Of a stretch of 37,717 nucleotides of DNA, positions 8,598 to 17,054 are shown piece by piece; positions within the stretch are counted from its first letter, which is position 1; each line of letters begins with the position of its first letter. A program made the position numbers and the translations under genes. The notes beneath the pieces were generated by a model. The model searched no databases. It had not been told where the DNA came from and saw only the letters and a program-made list of their open reading frames with translations. The DNA comes from an uncultured Gemmatimonadota bacterium (GTDB lineage: Bacteria; Gemmatimonadota; Gemmatimonadetes; Gemmatimonadales; Gemmatimonadaceae). The stretch spans positions 1 through 37,717 of the forward strand of contig CAMLIT010000033.1 in the NCBI GenBank assembly GCA_946480295.1, written 5' to 3'.

Positions 8598-9995
8598 ATG
8601 AGAATCGTCCACGTCGTGGGGTGGTACTACCCGGACTTCATCGGCGGATCGGAAGCCTACGTCGCCGGCCTGTCGGCGCGATTTCGGCGCCTCGGGCACG
8701 AGGTGTGGGTCGCCTCGCCCGACCAGGGCGCCGTCGAGGAAACGGTGTACGAGCACGCCGGGATTCCGGTATACCGGTATCCGACGCCGCTCGCGCCGAA
8801 CCGCGACGAATGTCAGGGACGCGCGGAGGTGCGCGGAGCGCGGCGGTTCCACAGCTGGCTTGCGCGCATGCGTCCGGACGTCGTGCACTTCCACACCTTC
8901 ACCACCGCGATCGACATCCCCGAGTTGCGCGCCGCGAAGGACTGCGGCGCGCTCGTGATCGCGACCAACCATCTCGGCTCGCTGGGGTTCATCTGCCAGC
9001 GCGGAACGCTGATGCAGTGGGGCGAGCATGTCTGCGACGGCCAGATGGCGCCGGTGAAGTGCGCGTCGTGCACGCTCCAGTACATGGGCGTGCCCCGGCC
9101 GTTCGCTTCCACCATCGCGACGATCGGCGATTGGACGGGCGACGTCGCGCGCCGCATCCCGACGTCGCTCGGCTCCGCCCTGAGCATCCCGGGGCTCATC
9201 AGGCACAATCGCTCCCGGCAGCAGCAGATGCTGTCGCTCGTCGATCGCTTCGTCCTGCTCAGCGAGTGGGCGATGCGCGTCGTCGCCGAGAACGGCGCGC
9301 CGGCGGAAAAGCTCCAGCTCAATCGTCTGGGCATCAGTCAGCGCATCAGCCGCAAGCCCGGTCCCGACGACCGGCCCACGTCGCGCCCCGTGAAGATCGG
9401 GTACCTGGGCCGGCTCGTGCCGATCAAGGGAGTGTTCGACCTCGCGCGTGCCTTCCGCGCGCTGCCCGCCGACGCGCCCCTCACCCTGGAGTTCCGCGGC
9501 CCCGTCCACGACGCGGCGTCGCGCGCGGTTCGCCAGCGTCTCGAGGAGATGCTCGGCGACGACCCGCGGGTCCATCTCGCCGACTCGGTCTCGCCGGAGG
9601 AGGCGTCCACGGTGCTGGCGAGCTACGACCTGCTGTGCTGCCCGTCCGTGTGCGCCGAGAACGGTCCGACGGTCGCCCTCGAGGCGCAGGCGGCCGGGAC
9701 GCCGGTGATCGGCACCAGGATCGGCGCGATGCCCGAGTTCATCCGCGACGGCGTCGACGGACGCCTGGTGCATCCCGGCGACTGGCGCGCGCTCGCCAAG
9801 GTCCTCGCGGAGATCGCCGCCGACCCGTCCGCCACCGTCGACCGCTGGCGCGTAGCCCTTCCGGGCGTGCGCACCATGGACGACGTCGCGACGGATTATC
9901 TCGCGCTGTACGAGTCGCTGAAATCTCGTGAGAACGCGACCGAGGCGAGTCACGACGGCGCCTCGCCCGGGACCCGCTATTCGCTACTGCACTAG
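8598..9995 (+). CDS. Glycosyltransferase family 4 protein
   Basis: 465 aa, GT-B fold. The N-terminal Rossmann half opens with the typical VHVVGWYYPDFIGGSEAYVAGLSARF and has RPDVVHFHTF. The C-terminal donor half begins with KIGYLGRLVPIKGVFDL (about residue 265) and carries the family 4 signature ENGPTVALEAQAAGTPVIGTRIGAMPEFI in broken form near 350-380 (the EX7E pair). A cysteine-rich insert around residues 132-155 (four Cys: ICQRG, HVCDG, KCASC) occurs in a subset of family 4 enzymes and may bind metal. The enzyme transfers a sugar from an NDP-sugar, probably for surface polysaccharide. Convergent with the S9 peptidase gene; the two coding ends overlap by 12 nt. Confidence 0.9.
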   Translation: MRIVHVVGWYYPDFIGGSEAYVAGLSARFRRLGHEVWVASPDQGAVEETVYEHAGIPVYRYPTPLAPNRDECQGRAEVRGARRFHSWLARMRPDVVHFHTFTTAIDIPELRAAKDCGALVIATNHLGSLGFICQRGTLMQWGEHVCDGQMAPVKCASCTLQYMGVPRPFASTIATIGDWTGDVARRIPTSLGSALSIPGLIRHNRSRQQQMLSLVDRFVLLSEWAMRVVAENGAPAEKLQLNRLGISQRISRKPGPDDRPTSRPVKIGYLGRLVPIKGVFDLARAFRALPADAPLTLEFRGPVHDAASRAVRQRLEEMLGDDPRVHLADSVSPEEASTVLASYDLLCCPSVCAENGPTVALEAQAAGTPVIGTRIGAMPEFIRDGVDGRLVHPGDWRALAKVLAEIAADPSATVDRWRVALPGVRTMDDVATDYLALYESLKSRENATEASHDGASPGTRYSLLH

Positions 9996-12644
9996 GCCGC
10001 CGTTCCTGACGTAGAGATCCAGCCACGCCACCCAGCGCGCCCACTGGTCGAGCACCGTCTCGCGGGTGAGCGGGCCGTGGTCCTCGTACGGGTACATGTA
10101 GAGCGCCGCCGTCTTCCCCAGCCCCTCGAGCGCCTGCATCATCCGGATCGAGCTGATCGGGTCCGTGCCGACGTTCTGGTCCTCGAGGGAGTGATACATG
10201 AGCAGCGCCCCCGTGAGCTTGTCGGCGGAGAGGAAGGGCGACATGTCGAGGTAGGTCTTCTGCCCGTTCCACAGGTCGCGCCGCTCGCTCTGGAACCCGT
10301 TAGGCGTCAGCGTGCGGTTGTACATGCCGTCGCCCGCGATCCCCGCCCTGAAGAAGGGCGTGTGCACCATGGCGTTCACCGCGCTGAACGCGCCGTAGCT
10401 GTGCCCCCCGATCGCCAGCCGCGCGCGGTCCACGTAGCCGGCGCGATCCAGCTCGTCGATCACCGCCGTCAGGTCGGCCACCAGGTCGGAGACGTAGTGG
10501 TCGTTCATCCGCCCGCTGTCGCCGACGATCGGCGGATCGAAGTTCGCGACGGCATAGCCGAGGGTCGCCAGGAATTCGATCGTGCGCGGCGTGGACTGCG
10601 GGAAGCCGTTCACGTTCTCGGTGCGCAGCGTCCGGTCGTAGCCCTCCTGGTCCGTGTACTCGTACGGGTAGAGCCAGAGCATCGCCGGCAGCCGCGTTCC
10701 CGCCCGGTAGTCCGCCGGCAGCGTGAGCCGCACGACGAAGTGGTACCCGTCGGCACGCGTGACCTCGATCCGCTTCCGGACGAGCGCCGTGAACGCCGGC
10801 GTCGGGTCGACGTTGTGCGTCAGCTGCACCAGCGCGCCGCTCCCGAGGTCGCGCACGTACGCGTTCGGCACGTCGCGCCGCGACTCCCGAGCGACCAGGA
10901 GCTTCGTGAGTCCATCATCGAGCGGCGCAATCACCGTCTCCGTCGCGTCCCCCGACCCCTCGTACATTCGCGTCCTCGCGCCGGTGGCGACCTCGTACCG
11001 ATCCACGAAGGCGCGCGGCGGGTTGTGCAGGTGGTCCGGGAAGTACCGCGTCCCGGCGAGATACGCGCTCGCGCCGTCGGCGGAGAGCAGCGCCACCTCG
11101 CCGCCGAGGCGCCCGCGCCTGACGAGCATCGCGCCGGGGTTCCCGTAGAAGCTCGCCGAGTCGGCGCGCGCGCCAGCGCGGCCAGCGCCCCCGCCGGCGC
11201 GTCCGGCGCGCAGCGTCGCGAACGTCGGCGTGTAGCCGCGCCTCCGCACGATCGTGCTCGGCGTCGCGCCGTCGGTGAGGTGCACGGCGAGGATCTCACC
11301 GGCCCCGCCCGCGCTGCGCGCGACGAAGGCCGTCCGCGCGTCGTCGCTGAACACCACCGCGGCGATCGGCGCGTCGCTCTCGTACAGCGCCTTCGCGTCG
11401 CCGGCGCCAAACGGCGGCAGCCAGCGGTAGAGCCGGTCCCGCCGCCGCGTGCGCGCGCTGTCGCCGGTCGTCGAGCGTGCGGCGGGCGCGCGCTGCAGGA
11501 ACGACAGCCCCTCCCCGTCCGGCATCCACGCGAGCGCGCGCCTCGCCGTGTCGGATCCGCCCGACGCGCGCGCGGCGGGATCGGCCGGATCGGCGCTGTC
11601 GCCCTCGCGCAGCGGCCGCCGTGCCACTACCGCCAGCCGGCTGCCCTCCGCGTCCCAGATCTCCTCGCTGGTGCCGAAGCTCGTGTACGGCACGAGGTAC
11701 GAGAAGGGCTGCTCCATGATCGTGACGTGGAACCACCGCCCGTCCGGCGAGACGTCCACCGCCGTGAACATCGCCGGCGCGCCGATCGCGCGCTCCGCGC
11801 CCGTCCGCGCGTCGATGAGCGCGAGCTGCCCTGTCGTGTAGTACTCGAGCTGCGCCTTCTCGAAGGGATCGCGCAGCAGGCTCGCGTAGACGCGATTCCT
11901 GTCGCGCTTCCCTTCCGTGATGCGCACGAGCGGCCCCGACTCGAGCGCCGGCCGCGCCGGCGCCGCGCCGCGGCCGTGCGGCACGAGCACGGCCGCGAGG
12001 TGCCGGCCGTCCGCCGTCCAGTCGACCTCCGTGACGAGCGTCGCGAGCAGCGGCGTTCGCGTCACGCGCCGCGACCGCCCGCTCTCCGCGTCGGCCACGT
12101 ACAGCTCCGTCGCGTCGTCGTAGCTGGCGACGAAGGCGAGCTGGGTGCCATCCGGCGACCACACCGGGCCGCTCACCGTCGCGCCGCGTGGCACCTCGAC
12201 CGCGACGCTCTTCGCCGTGCGCGCGTCGACGATCGCGAGCCCCGTCGCGCCGCGATCGGTCAACGCGCGCGCGCGGTTCGCCCTGAAATCCACCTGGAGA
12301 CCGCCGAGATAGTAGTGCGGCTTCCCGAACGTTCCCACGCTCGGCATCCCGTCCGTCACGAGCTCGTACCAGCGGGTGCGGTCCGGACTCGCCATCGCTG
12401 CCGTCAGCGTGACGTTCCGCTCCCGCGGCGCCGTGACCAGCCGCTCGATCCCGGCCGGCGGGCGGATGTACCCCTCGTTCGCCAGTGTCGCGCGGTCGAG
12501 AGCCGCCGCGCCGACCGCCGCTCGCGCGGCACCGCCCTGCTGCACGGGTTGGGACGCCTGCTGCTGGGCGACAGCTGGTGCCGCGAGCACGAGTGCCGCG
12601 GCGACCAGGCGCCAGCGGCCCCGAAGGGGACGAGCGGTGAGCAT
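9984..12644 (-). CDS. Secreted S9-family (prolyl oligopeptidase-type) serine peptidase
   Basis: 886 aa from ATG 12644, chosen because it begins a clear signal peptide (RGRWRLVAAALVLAAPAVA, cleavage near residue 26) and has GGAG about 10 nt upstream. A longer ORF from 12815 adds unlikely sequence. The N-terminal two thirds are a WD/DPP-like beta-propeller with repeated WSPDG, WTADG and SPDGRW blades. The C-terminal alpha/beta hydrolase domain has the nucleophile Ser749 in GGHSYGAF, Asp822 in LEDQNVG and His856 in YEDHGPL, in the correct order. Such enzymes cleave oligopeptides in the periplasm or outside. The closest type appears to be the S9C/glutamyl-peptidase-like group (inference). Gly/Ala/Arg-rich low-complexity insertions occur in the propeller, as around 11160-11200. 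Confidence 0.92.
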   Translation of the reverse strand: MLTARPLRGRWRLVAAALVLAAPAVAQQQASQPVQQGGAARAAVGAAALDRATLANEGYIRPPAGIERLVTAPRERNVTLTAAMASPDRTRWYELVTDGMPSVGTFGKPHYYLGGLQVDFRANRARALTDRGATGLAIVDARTAKSVAVEVPRGATVSGPVWSPDGTQLAFVASYDDATELYVADAESGRSRRVTRTPLLATLVTEVDWTADGRHLAAVLVPHGRGAAPARPALESGPLVRITEGKRDRNRVYASLLRDPFEKAQLEYYTTGQLALIDARTGAERAIGAPAMFTAVDVSPDGRWFHVTIMEQPFSYLVPYTSFGTSEEIWDAEGSRLAVVARRPLREGDSADPADPAARASGGSDTARRALAWMPDGEGLSFLQRAPAARSTTGDSARTRRRDRLYRWLPPFGAGDAKALYESDAPIAAVVFSDDARTAFVARSAGGAGEILAVHLTDGATPSTIVRRRGYTPTFATLRAGRAGGGAGRAGARADSASFYGNPGAMLVRRGRLGGEVALLSADGASAYLAGTRYFPDHLHNPPRAFVDRYEVATGARTRMYEGSGDATETVIAPLDDGLTKLLVARESRRDVPNAYVRDLGSGALVQLTHNVDPTPAFTALVRKRIEVTRADGYHFVVRLTLPADYRAGTRLPAMLWLYPYEYTDQEGYDRTLRTENVNGFPQSTPRTIEFLATLGYAVANFDPPIVGDSGRMNDHYVSDLVADLTAVIDELDRAGYVDRARLAIGGHSYGAFSAVNAMVHTPFFRAGIAGDGMYNRTLTPNGFQSERRDLWNGQKTYLDMSPFLSADKLTGALLMYHSLEDQNVGTDPISSIRMMQALEGLGKTAALYMYPYEDHGPLTRETVLDQWARWVAWLDLYVRNGGLVQ

Positions 12645-12797
12645 CGTGGCGGGCTCCGGGTGGGTTCGCGGACCGGGAGGTTGGACGGGCGAGCGGCCTC
12701 GTTCAGAGCTTACGCCCCCGTCGCATCGCGCGTTGACGTCGCCTCGCCATGTTCGGTCGCGCGCGCACTCCGCGAACTCACCCTCGAAAACACGAAA

Positions 12798-12823
12798 GCG
12801 CCGGCGTGCGAGCACGCCGGCGC
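12798..12823 (-). terminator. Intrinsic terminator of the F0 ATP synthase operon
   Basis: GCGCCGGCGTG at 12798-12808 pairs perfectly with 12813-12823 around a CGAG loop (11 bp). On the minus strand the stem is followed by TTTCGTGTTTTCG, a broken U-tract. It sits 33 nt beyond the atpH stop, so transcription from the F0 genes ends here rather than continuing into atpA. Confidence 0.82.
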
Positions 12824-12856
12824 CGATCGCTCAGGCTTGGTGGCCCATGGACGGGG

Positions 12857-13399
12857 TCAGCGCCCCGTCACCATCCGCGCACGAAGCACCGCGAGCCGCT
12901 TCCGCACCGATCCGTCGAACACGGTGTCGCCGACGCGCACCACCACGCCGCCCAGGATCGCCGGATTGACGGCGATGTGCGGCACGACGCGCTTCCCGAG
13001 CACCGCCGAGAGCCGCCCCGCGATCGTGTCCCGCTCCGCGTCGTCCACCGGCCGCGCGACGACGACGTTCGCGTGGATGCGCCCCTCGATCACGTCCACC
13101 AGATCGTGGTACTCGCGCGCGATCTCCGGGATCAGCATCTGCCGGCGATGCGTCACGAGCGCCTGGACGAAGCGCAGGAACGTCGGCGGCACCTGGCCCG
13201 AGAGCGCCTTGCGCAGCACGCGCTCCTTCTCCGTCGCCGCGATCCGCGGCGACTCGAGGAAGAGCCAGACGGTGCGATCGCGCTGCATGGCCTCGGCGAG
13301 ATCGTCGATCAGCCGGCCCCAGCCCTCGAGATCACCCGCCCGCCGCGCGAGCTCGAGCAGCGTCTCGGCGTAGTTCCGCGCGATCGTCTCCTGGCGCAT
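12857..13399 (-). CDS. atpH: F1F0 ATP synthase subunit delta
   Basis: 180 aa, the usual length for subunit delta. It begins ETIARNYAETLLELARR, the conserved YAxAL-type helix that contacts subunit alpha. It ends in the delta C-terminal domain with AILGGVVVRVGDTVFDGSVRKRL, close to the family hallmark GG(I/L)xxxxGDxxxDxS. The subunit forms the top of the peripheral stalk, linking F1 to the b subunits. The ATG overlaps the atpF stop by one base (TAATG), indicating coupling. It is the last gene of this cluster: no atpA follows, and a strong terminator closes the transcript. Confidence 0.95.
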   Translation of the reverse strand: MRQETIARNYAETLLELARRAGDLEGWGRLIDDLAEAMQRDRTVWLFLESPRIAATEKERVLRKALSGQVPPTFLRFVQALVTHRRQMLIPEIAREYHDLVDVIEGRIHANVVVARPVDDAERDTIAGRLSAVLGKRVVPHIAVNPAILGGVVVRVGDTVFDGSVRKRLAVLRARMVTGR

Positions 13400-13998
13400 T
13401 ACTCGGCCACCTTCACCGGCTTGAGCGTCGACAGGAAGCTGTCGACCAGCTGCCGGTTCTTCTGGCTGTCGAGGTTCTCCTCGATCACGCGGCCGGCGCC
13501 GGCGATGGCGAGATCCACCGCCTCGCGGCGGAGCTCCGCGATCGCGCGCACCTTCTCGCTCTCGATCTCGGCACGCGCGCGCTCGAGCATCCCCTGCTGC
13601 TCCTGCCGCGTGTGCTCGAGCAGGTCCTGGCGCATCCGCTCGGCGGTCGCGCGCCCGTCGGCGATCAGCCGCTGCGCCTCGCCCCGCGCCGCCTCGATCT
13701 GCTGGCGATGCTCCTCGAGCAGCGCCGCCGCGGCCTCGCGGTCGCGCTTCGCGCTCTGGATCGCGTCCTCGAGCGCTTGCTCGCGCGCTTCCACCGCCCC
13801 GATGATCTTCGGGAACGCGAACTTCGCGAGCAGGATGAAGAGGACGATGAAGATGAGCAGCGTCCAGAACATCAGGTTGAGCTGGAGGCTCATCAGACCG
13901 GTGTTGCCGCCGCCACTCTCCTGGGCGAAAGCGGGAGCCGCGGTGGTCAACAGGATCAGCGTCGAGAGCGAAAGCTGGCGCATGTGAAGGAATCTCAT
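13399..13998 (-). CDS. atpF: F1F0 ATP synthase subunit b with N-terminal signal-like segment
   Basis: 199 aa. One membrane helix (LNLMFWTLLIFIVLFILLAKFAF, about 38-60) leads into KIIGAVEAREQALEDAI and a long charged coiled coil rich in Ala, Glu and Arg, the peripheral stalk. It is longer than the 156-residue E. coli protein because of an extra N-terminal hydrophobic stretch (SLSTLILLTTAAPAFAQES) that looks like a cleavable signal peptide. ATG 13998 gives the full ORF; ATG 13983 is equally possible and keeps the signal. Neither start has a convincing Shine-Dalgarno. Confidence 0.93.
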   Translation of the reverse strand: MRFLHMRQLSLSTLILLTTAAPAFAQESGGGNTGLMSLQLNLMFWTLLIFIVLFILLAKFAFPKIIGAVEAREQALEDAIQSAKRDREAAAALLEEHRQQIEAARGEAQRLIADGRATAERMRQDLLEHTRQEQQGMLERARAEIESEKVRAIAELRREAVDLAIAGAGRVIEENLDSQKNRQLVDSFLSTLKPVKVAE

Positions 13999-14071
13999 TG
14001 GATGGGTCCCGCCCCGCCACCCGGGTGGCGAGGCGGATCGGGCGAGGAGACGGGGCCGTGTCCGCGAGGAC

Positions 14072-14099
14072 TCGTCCCGCGTCCCTCGTCCCGCGTCCC
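14072..14099. repeat. Heptanucleotide array, 4 units, atpE-atpF gap
   Basis: Four contiguous 7-mers on the plus strand: TCGTCCC, GCGTCCC, TCGTCCC, GCGTCCC. On the minus (coding) strand these read GGGACGC and GGGACGA alternately. The array ends 3 nt before the atpE stop codon and fills much of the gap to atpF. Confidence 0.85.
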
Positions 14100-14101
14100 T
14101 C

Positions 14102-14380
14102 TTAGAACTTCAGCGAAATCAGCAGCGTGACGACGACCGCGAACAGCGCGACGCCCTCGACGAGGGCCGCGAGGATCAGCGCGCCCGTCTGGATGGTGCC
14201 GGCGATCTCCGGTTGACGCGCCATGCCCTCGGTCATCTGGCCACCGATGCGGCCGATGCCGATCCCGGCGCCGATCGTCGCGAGGCCCGCGCCGATGCCG
14301 GCGCCCAGCATGGCCCACGCGCCCTGGTACTCCTTCGGCGCGTACGACGCGGCCGCCTGCAGAAGCGGGAAGATGCTCAT
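14102..14380 (-). CDS. atpE: F1F0 ATP synthase subunit c
   Basis: 92 aa, two transmembrane helices joined by the polar loop ARQPE. Helix 1 is glycine-rich (GAGIGAGLATIGAGIGIGRIGG). The ion-binding carboxylate is Glu75 in AALVEGVALF on helix 2. The residue after it is Gly rather than Ser/Thr and helix 1 lacks the sodium-type Gln, so a proton-driven ring is expected (inference from ligand rules). ATG 14380 is preceded by GGAG about 11 nt upstream; the longer in-frame ORF starting at 14482 is not needed. A 293-nt gap separates it from atpB. Confidence 0.96.
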   Translation of the reverse strand: MSIFPLLQAAASYAPKEYQGAWAMLGAGIGAGLATIGAGIGIGRIGGQMTEGMARQPEIAGTIQTGALILAALVEGVALFAVVVTLLISLKF

Positions 14381-14554
14381 GTGTCGTTCTCCAAGTCGTT
14401 CGATGGTGGATCTCGTCGCTCCGCGCACGCTCCGTGAGGAGAGAACGCCGCTCGTCACCGGGACCCGGGTCCCAACGAGCATCCCTGGTCACCCGACCAG
14501 GTACGTCGAACCGCGGTGGAGCCAAGCGCCGCGGCTCGTGCACACGCCTGCATA

Positions 14555-14580
14555 CCGCCTTCCGCCTTCCGCCTTCCGCC
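14555..14580. repeat. Heptanucleotide array CCGCCTT, 3.7 units
   Basis: Three exact CCGCCTT units at 14555-14575 plus CCGCC at 14576-14580. On the minus strand the unit is AAGGCGG, or GGAAGGC in the GGR-first phase shared with the other arrays in this window. Confidence 0.85.
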
Positions 14581-14637
14581 GGCCTGGCCTCCAAGCGGGT
14601 CTCCCCGCTTCGATCTCTCCGTCGGGCCCGCGGAAGA

Positions 14638-14658
14638 GCGGATCGCGGAGAGCGGATG
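14638..14658. repeat. Degenerate heptanucleotide array GCGGANN, 3 units
   Basis: GCGGATC, GCGGAGA, GCGGATG in tandem, with a CGGAAGA-like unit just before. It lies 15 nt beyond the atpB stop codon, in the atpB-atpE gap. Confidence 0.65.
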
Positions 14659-14673
14659 GCGTCCTCGCGCCGC

Positions 14674-15630
14674 TCAGTGATGCGCCGCCCGGATCTGTCC
14701 GATGAACACCGCCGCCAGCAGCGCGAAGATGAACGCCTGGATGAACGCCACCAGGATCTCCAGCAGCATGATGAACAGCGCCATCGCCACCGATCCGACC
14801 GCCACGCCCCAGCCGAACAGGAAGATGAGGCCGATCAGCGCGAGGATGATGACGTGCCCCGCGATCATGTTCGCGAAGAGACGGACCGTGAGCGCGAACG
14901 GCTTCGTGAACTTCCCGATCAGCTCCACCGGCGTCATGATGATCGACAGCGGCAGCTTCATGTAGATCGGCATGTCGTGCGGCCAGTAGACGATCGTGCC
15001 GATGTAGCCCTTGCCGAGCGTCCGCATCCCCGCCGTCTCGATCACGACGAAGGTGATCGCCGCGAGCGTCGCCGTCACGCCGATGTTGCCGGTCGGCGTC
15101 GAGCCGTACGGGATCAGGCCGAAGAGATTGCAGAAGAGGATGAAGAAGAAGAGCGAGAGCACGAACGGGACGTACCGCTCGCCGCCGTGCCCGCCGAGCA
15201 CGGGGAGGAAGATCTCGTCGCGCAGGTAGAGCACCACCGCCTCGAGCCCCGCGGCGAAGCCCTTCGGCCGCCCATGCTCGCGCGTGTTCTTCTCGTGCGA
15301 TGCCGCCGCCCAGATCAGCAGGATGGCGACAAGGATCGCGGCGATCGCCTCGAAGACGACGTGCTTCGTCGGGCCGAGGTCCACCTCCTTGCCGCCGATG
15401 CGGACGTTCCACGTCGGCAGCGTGACGTCGCACGCCCACTCCTTGTTCACGCACGGGACCTCGAAATGCTTCGAGTCCGTGATGTGGGGCATGATGATGT
15501 CGGCGGGGCCGAGCTTCTTCTCGATCGTCCGCCCGGGTTCCTGTCGCGGAACGGTGACGGGCGTCTCCTGCGCGCGCGCGGCGAGCGGCAGGGCGAGGAG
15601 GAGCAGGAGCGCGAGCGGGCGAAGTCTCAT
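14674..15630 (-). CDS. atpB: F1F0 ATP synthase subunit a with signal peptide
   Basis: 318 aa. It starts with a signal-like segment (RLRPLALLLLLALPLAARAQ) and an extended periplasmic N-terminal region of about 75 residues before the first membrane helix. The essential proton-channel arginine lies in LTVRLFANMIAGH, preceded by KPFA. The final helices contain LLEILVAFIQAFIFALL, with the conserved Glu and Gln of the half-channels. Its ATG overlaps the stop of the upstream small membrane protein (ATGA). The long exported N-terminus resembles subunit a of Bacteroidota/Chlorobiota-type enzymes (family knowledge); its role is unknown. Confidence 0.95.
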   Translation of the reverse strand: MRLRPLALLLLLALPLAARAQETPVTVPRQEPGRTIEKKLGPADIIMPHITDSKHFEVPCVNKEWACDVTLPTWNVRIGGKEVDLGPTKHVVFEAIAAILVAILLIWAAASHEKNTREHGRPKGFAAGLEAVVLYLRDEIFLPVLGGHGGERYVPFVLSLFFFILFCNLFGLIPYGSTPTGNIGVTATLAAITFVVIETAGMRTLGKGYIGTIVYWPHDMPIYMKLPLSIIMTPVELIGKFTKPFALTVRLFANMIAGHVIILALIGLIFLFGWGVAVGSVAMALFIMLLEILVAFIQAFIFALLAAVFIGQIRAAHH

Positions 15631-15974
15631 CGTCCGAGGAACAGGGGTTCGATCAGGGTCGTCAGGAACAGGAAGGCCGCGAGCGCGACCAGCGCGGGCG
15701 CGGGCGCGACGGCCAGGACCTTCAACACGAGCAATCCATACACCACGAGTGTGACGAAGCGCACCAGCGCGCCCACCCCCCACCCGACTATCATGTGGCC
15801 GCGGGCCAGCCGCCGAACCGGTGCGAACGCGGCGATCTGGACCGCCGCGGCCACGACCGCGCTCAGCTCGATCGCCGAGGCATCCCCGGGGCCGTGAAAT
15901 GCCAGGGAGAGCAGCCACCCGGCGACGAGGATGATGGCGAGCGTCAGTCCCGCGTAGACGAGATGATTTCTCAT
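15627..15974 (-). CDS. Small membrane protein of the ATP synthase operon
   Basis: 115 aa with about four hydrophobic helices (YAGLTLAIILVAGWLLSLAF, IELSAVVAAAVQIAAFAPV, IVGWGVGALVRFVTLVVYGLLVLKVLA, ALVALAAFLFLTTLIEPLFL). It lies between the AtpZ/I-like gene and atpB with ATGA overlaps on both sides. Position and topology match the AtpI-type accessory slot, whose members assist c-ring assembly or Mg transport, but I do not see a diagnostic motif. It is likely made with the F0 subunits. Confidence 0.8.
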   Translation of the reverse strand: MRNHLVYAGLTLAIILVAGWLLSLAFHGPGDASAIELSAVVAAAVQIAAFAPVRRLARGHMIVGWGVGALVRFVTLVVYGLLVLKVLAVAPAPALVALAAFLFLTTLIEPLFLGR

Positions 15975-16255
15975 CGCCGGGTCGGCCCGTCACCGTCACC
16001 ACGCCGGCCCGCGTTCATCAGCTGTCGGTAGATCGAAAAGAAGCCGGCCGCCGCCCCGATGAACACGCCGAGGATCACCAGCCACGGTGAGGTCCCGAGG
16101 TGCTTGTCGAGCCAGATGCCGGCAAAGGCGAAAACGACGATGGTGACGGCGAACTGGAGCCCGACGCCGGCGAACTGGGCGCCGGAGACCAGGGGTGCCC
16201 CCTTCCGCGGGGGCGTCGGACGCTGGTTGCCAGCGCCACCGGACACGTCGTTCAT
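15971..16255 (-). CDS. AtpZ/AtpI family protein, first gene of F0 operon
   Basis: 94 aa. A flexible N-terminus rich in Gly, Pro and Arg is followed by two membrane helices. The first is FAGVGLQFAVTIVVFAFAGIWLDKHLGTSPW and the second WLVILGVFIGAAAGFFSIYRQL. The GIWLDKHLGTSPW turn between the helices is the AtpZ/AtpI hallmark. Proteins of this family precede atpB in many phyla and are thought to help assemble the rotor or supply Mg/Ca. It overlaps the next gene by ATGA. About 245 nt upstream are gene-free and relatively AT-rich and must contain the operon promoter. Confidence 0.85.
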   Translation of the reverse strand: MNDVSGGAGNQRPTPPRKGAPLVSGAQFAGVGLQFAVTIVVFAFAGIWLDKHLGTSPWLVILGVFIGAAAGFFSIYRQLMNAGRRGDGDGPTRR

Positions 16256-16386
16256 GCGGGGCGGAATCTAGCCCTTGTGAAATTTTTCGCAAGCGAACCA
16301 CACCCCGCAAACCGAACGAGCCCCGAAGACAGGACCGAACGCGGGAAGTGACGGAGATTACGGAATTTGTGCTGTTACCCTTCAAG

Positions 16387-16415
16387 TTGACTATGCGTCT
16401 GGCGGTTGATAAGTT
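16387..16415 (+). promoter_or_regulatory. Possible sigma-70-type promoter for the BsuPI lipoprotein
   Basis: TTGACT at 16387-16392, 17-nt spacer, TAAGTT at 16410-16415, in the AT-richer divergent region between the atp operon and the lipoprotein gene. The -35 is good and the -10 weak (3 of 6). It would leave a leader of roughly 75-80 nt. No equally good match was found for the divergent atp operon. Confidence 0.3.
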
Positions 16416-16499
16416 CGCAACCGCCCCAGTTTGTGAGCGGCCGCCGCTGGCCACCCAGTTACGCGCCACCGTTCCCGTGCCGCCGCGCCATCTCGCCCG

Positions 16500-17000
16500 A
16501 TGAACACCCGCCTCGTCATCCCGCTGCTCTGCGCCGGTGCCCTCGCCCTGGCCTGCAGCACCCGCACCCATTCCGAGCAGCCGGCCCGCGGTCCGGCGCT
16601 CGCCGCGATCGCCAGCCAGGGTGCCGCCAGCCACGCGCACGGCCGCCGCGCCGCCACCCCGCGCCTCGCCTCCACCTTCGGCGTCCACGTCGACAGCTCC
16701 CAGGTCCACTTCGCCCTCGACGTCGCCAACATCGGCGACAAGCACGTGGAGCTCGCCTTCCCCAGCGGCCGCGCCTACGACTTCATGGTCGTCGACTCGT
16801 TAGGCCGCGAGGTCTGGCACTGGGCCAAGGGCCGCATCTTCACCCAGACCATGCGCACGAAGCTCCTCGGCAAGGGCGACGACATGCGCATCACCGAGAG
16901 CTGGGACCGCCCGAAGCTCCACGGCCGCTACGTCGCCGTCGCGATCCTCAACAGCAGCAACTATCCCGTCGTCGAGCGCGTCGAGTTCACCCTCCAGTAG
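16500..17000 (+). CDS. BsuPI-domain lipoprotein
   Basis: 166 aa. A lipoprotein signal ([19 protein letters not shown]) ends at lipobox Cys19. After a low-complexity linker, residues about 55-165 form a beta-sandwich like the BsuPI (intracellular proteinase inhibitor) domain: [23 protein letters not shown], then [18 protein letters not shown] and a final strand VERVEFTLQ. In Bacillus the namesake inhibits subtilisins; most exported relatives have unknown partners. Inhibition of secreted peptidases such as the nearby S9 or M1 enzymes is conceivable but only inference. A rare TTA leucine codon lies in a CGTTAGGCC motif at 16798. Confidence 0.78.
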   Translation: MNTRLVIPLLCAGALALACSTRTHSEQPARGPALAAIASQGAASHAHGRRAATPRLASTFGVHVDSSQVHFALDVANIGDKHVELAFPSGRAYDFMVVDSLGREVWHWAKGRIFTQTMRTKLLGKGDDMRITESWDRPKLHGRYVAVAILNSSNYPVVERVEFTLQ

Positions 17001-17024
17001 CACGACGCCCGCCGCACGATGAGC

Positions 17025-17054
17025 GCACGGGGAGCCCGCACGGGCTCCCCGTGC
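17025..17054 (+). terminator. Strong hairpin after the lipoprotein gene
   Basis: GCACGGGGAGCCC at 17025-17037 pairs with 17042-17054 around a GCAC loop: 13 perfect bp, 24 nt after the stop codon. The U-tract is poor (TGCGTT), but the stem is among the strongest in the window. Confidence 0.7.

Larger units (their letters stand above)
14381..14673. other. atpB-atpE intergenic region with palindrome and two heptamer arrays
   Basis: 293 nt without a credible gene. It holds a perfect 14-bp palindrome (GGGACCCGGGTCCC, 14460-14473) and two heptanucleotide arrays (14555-14580 and 14638-14658). It is unusually long for a gap inside an F0 operon and could carry a second promoter or processing site for the abundantly needed subunit c. 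Confidence 0.5.

Noticed and set aside
8375..8601. Two short plus-strand ORFs (72 and 69 codons) before the glycosyltransferase.
   Set aside because: Overlapping frames, Arg/Ala/Pro-rich translation and no ribosome sites; likely non-coding.
12645..12815. N-terminal extension of the S9 peptidase to 12815.
   Set aside because: The extension is Arg-rich without family similarity, places the signal peptide internally and enters the ATP operon terminator region; ATG 12644 has a ribosome site.
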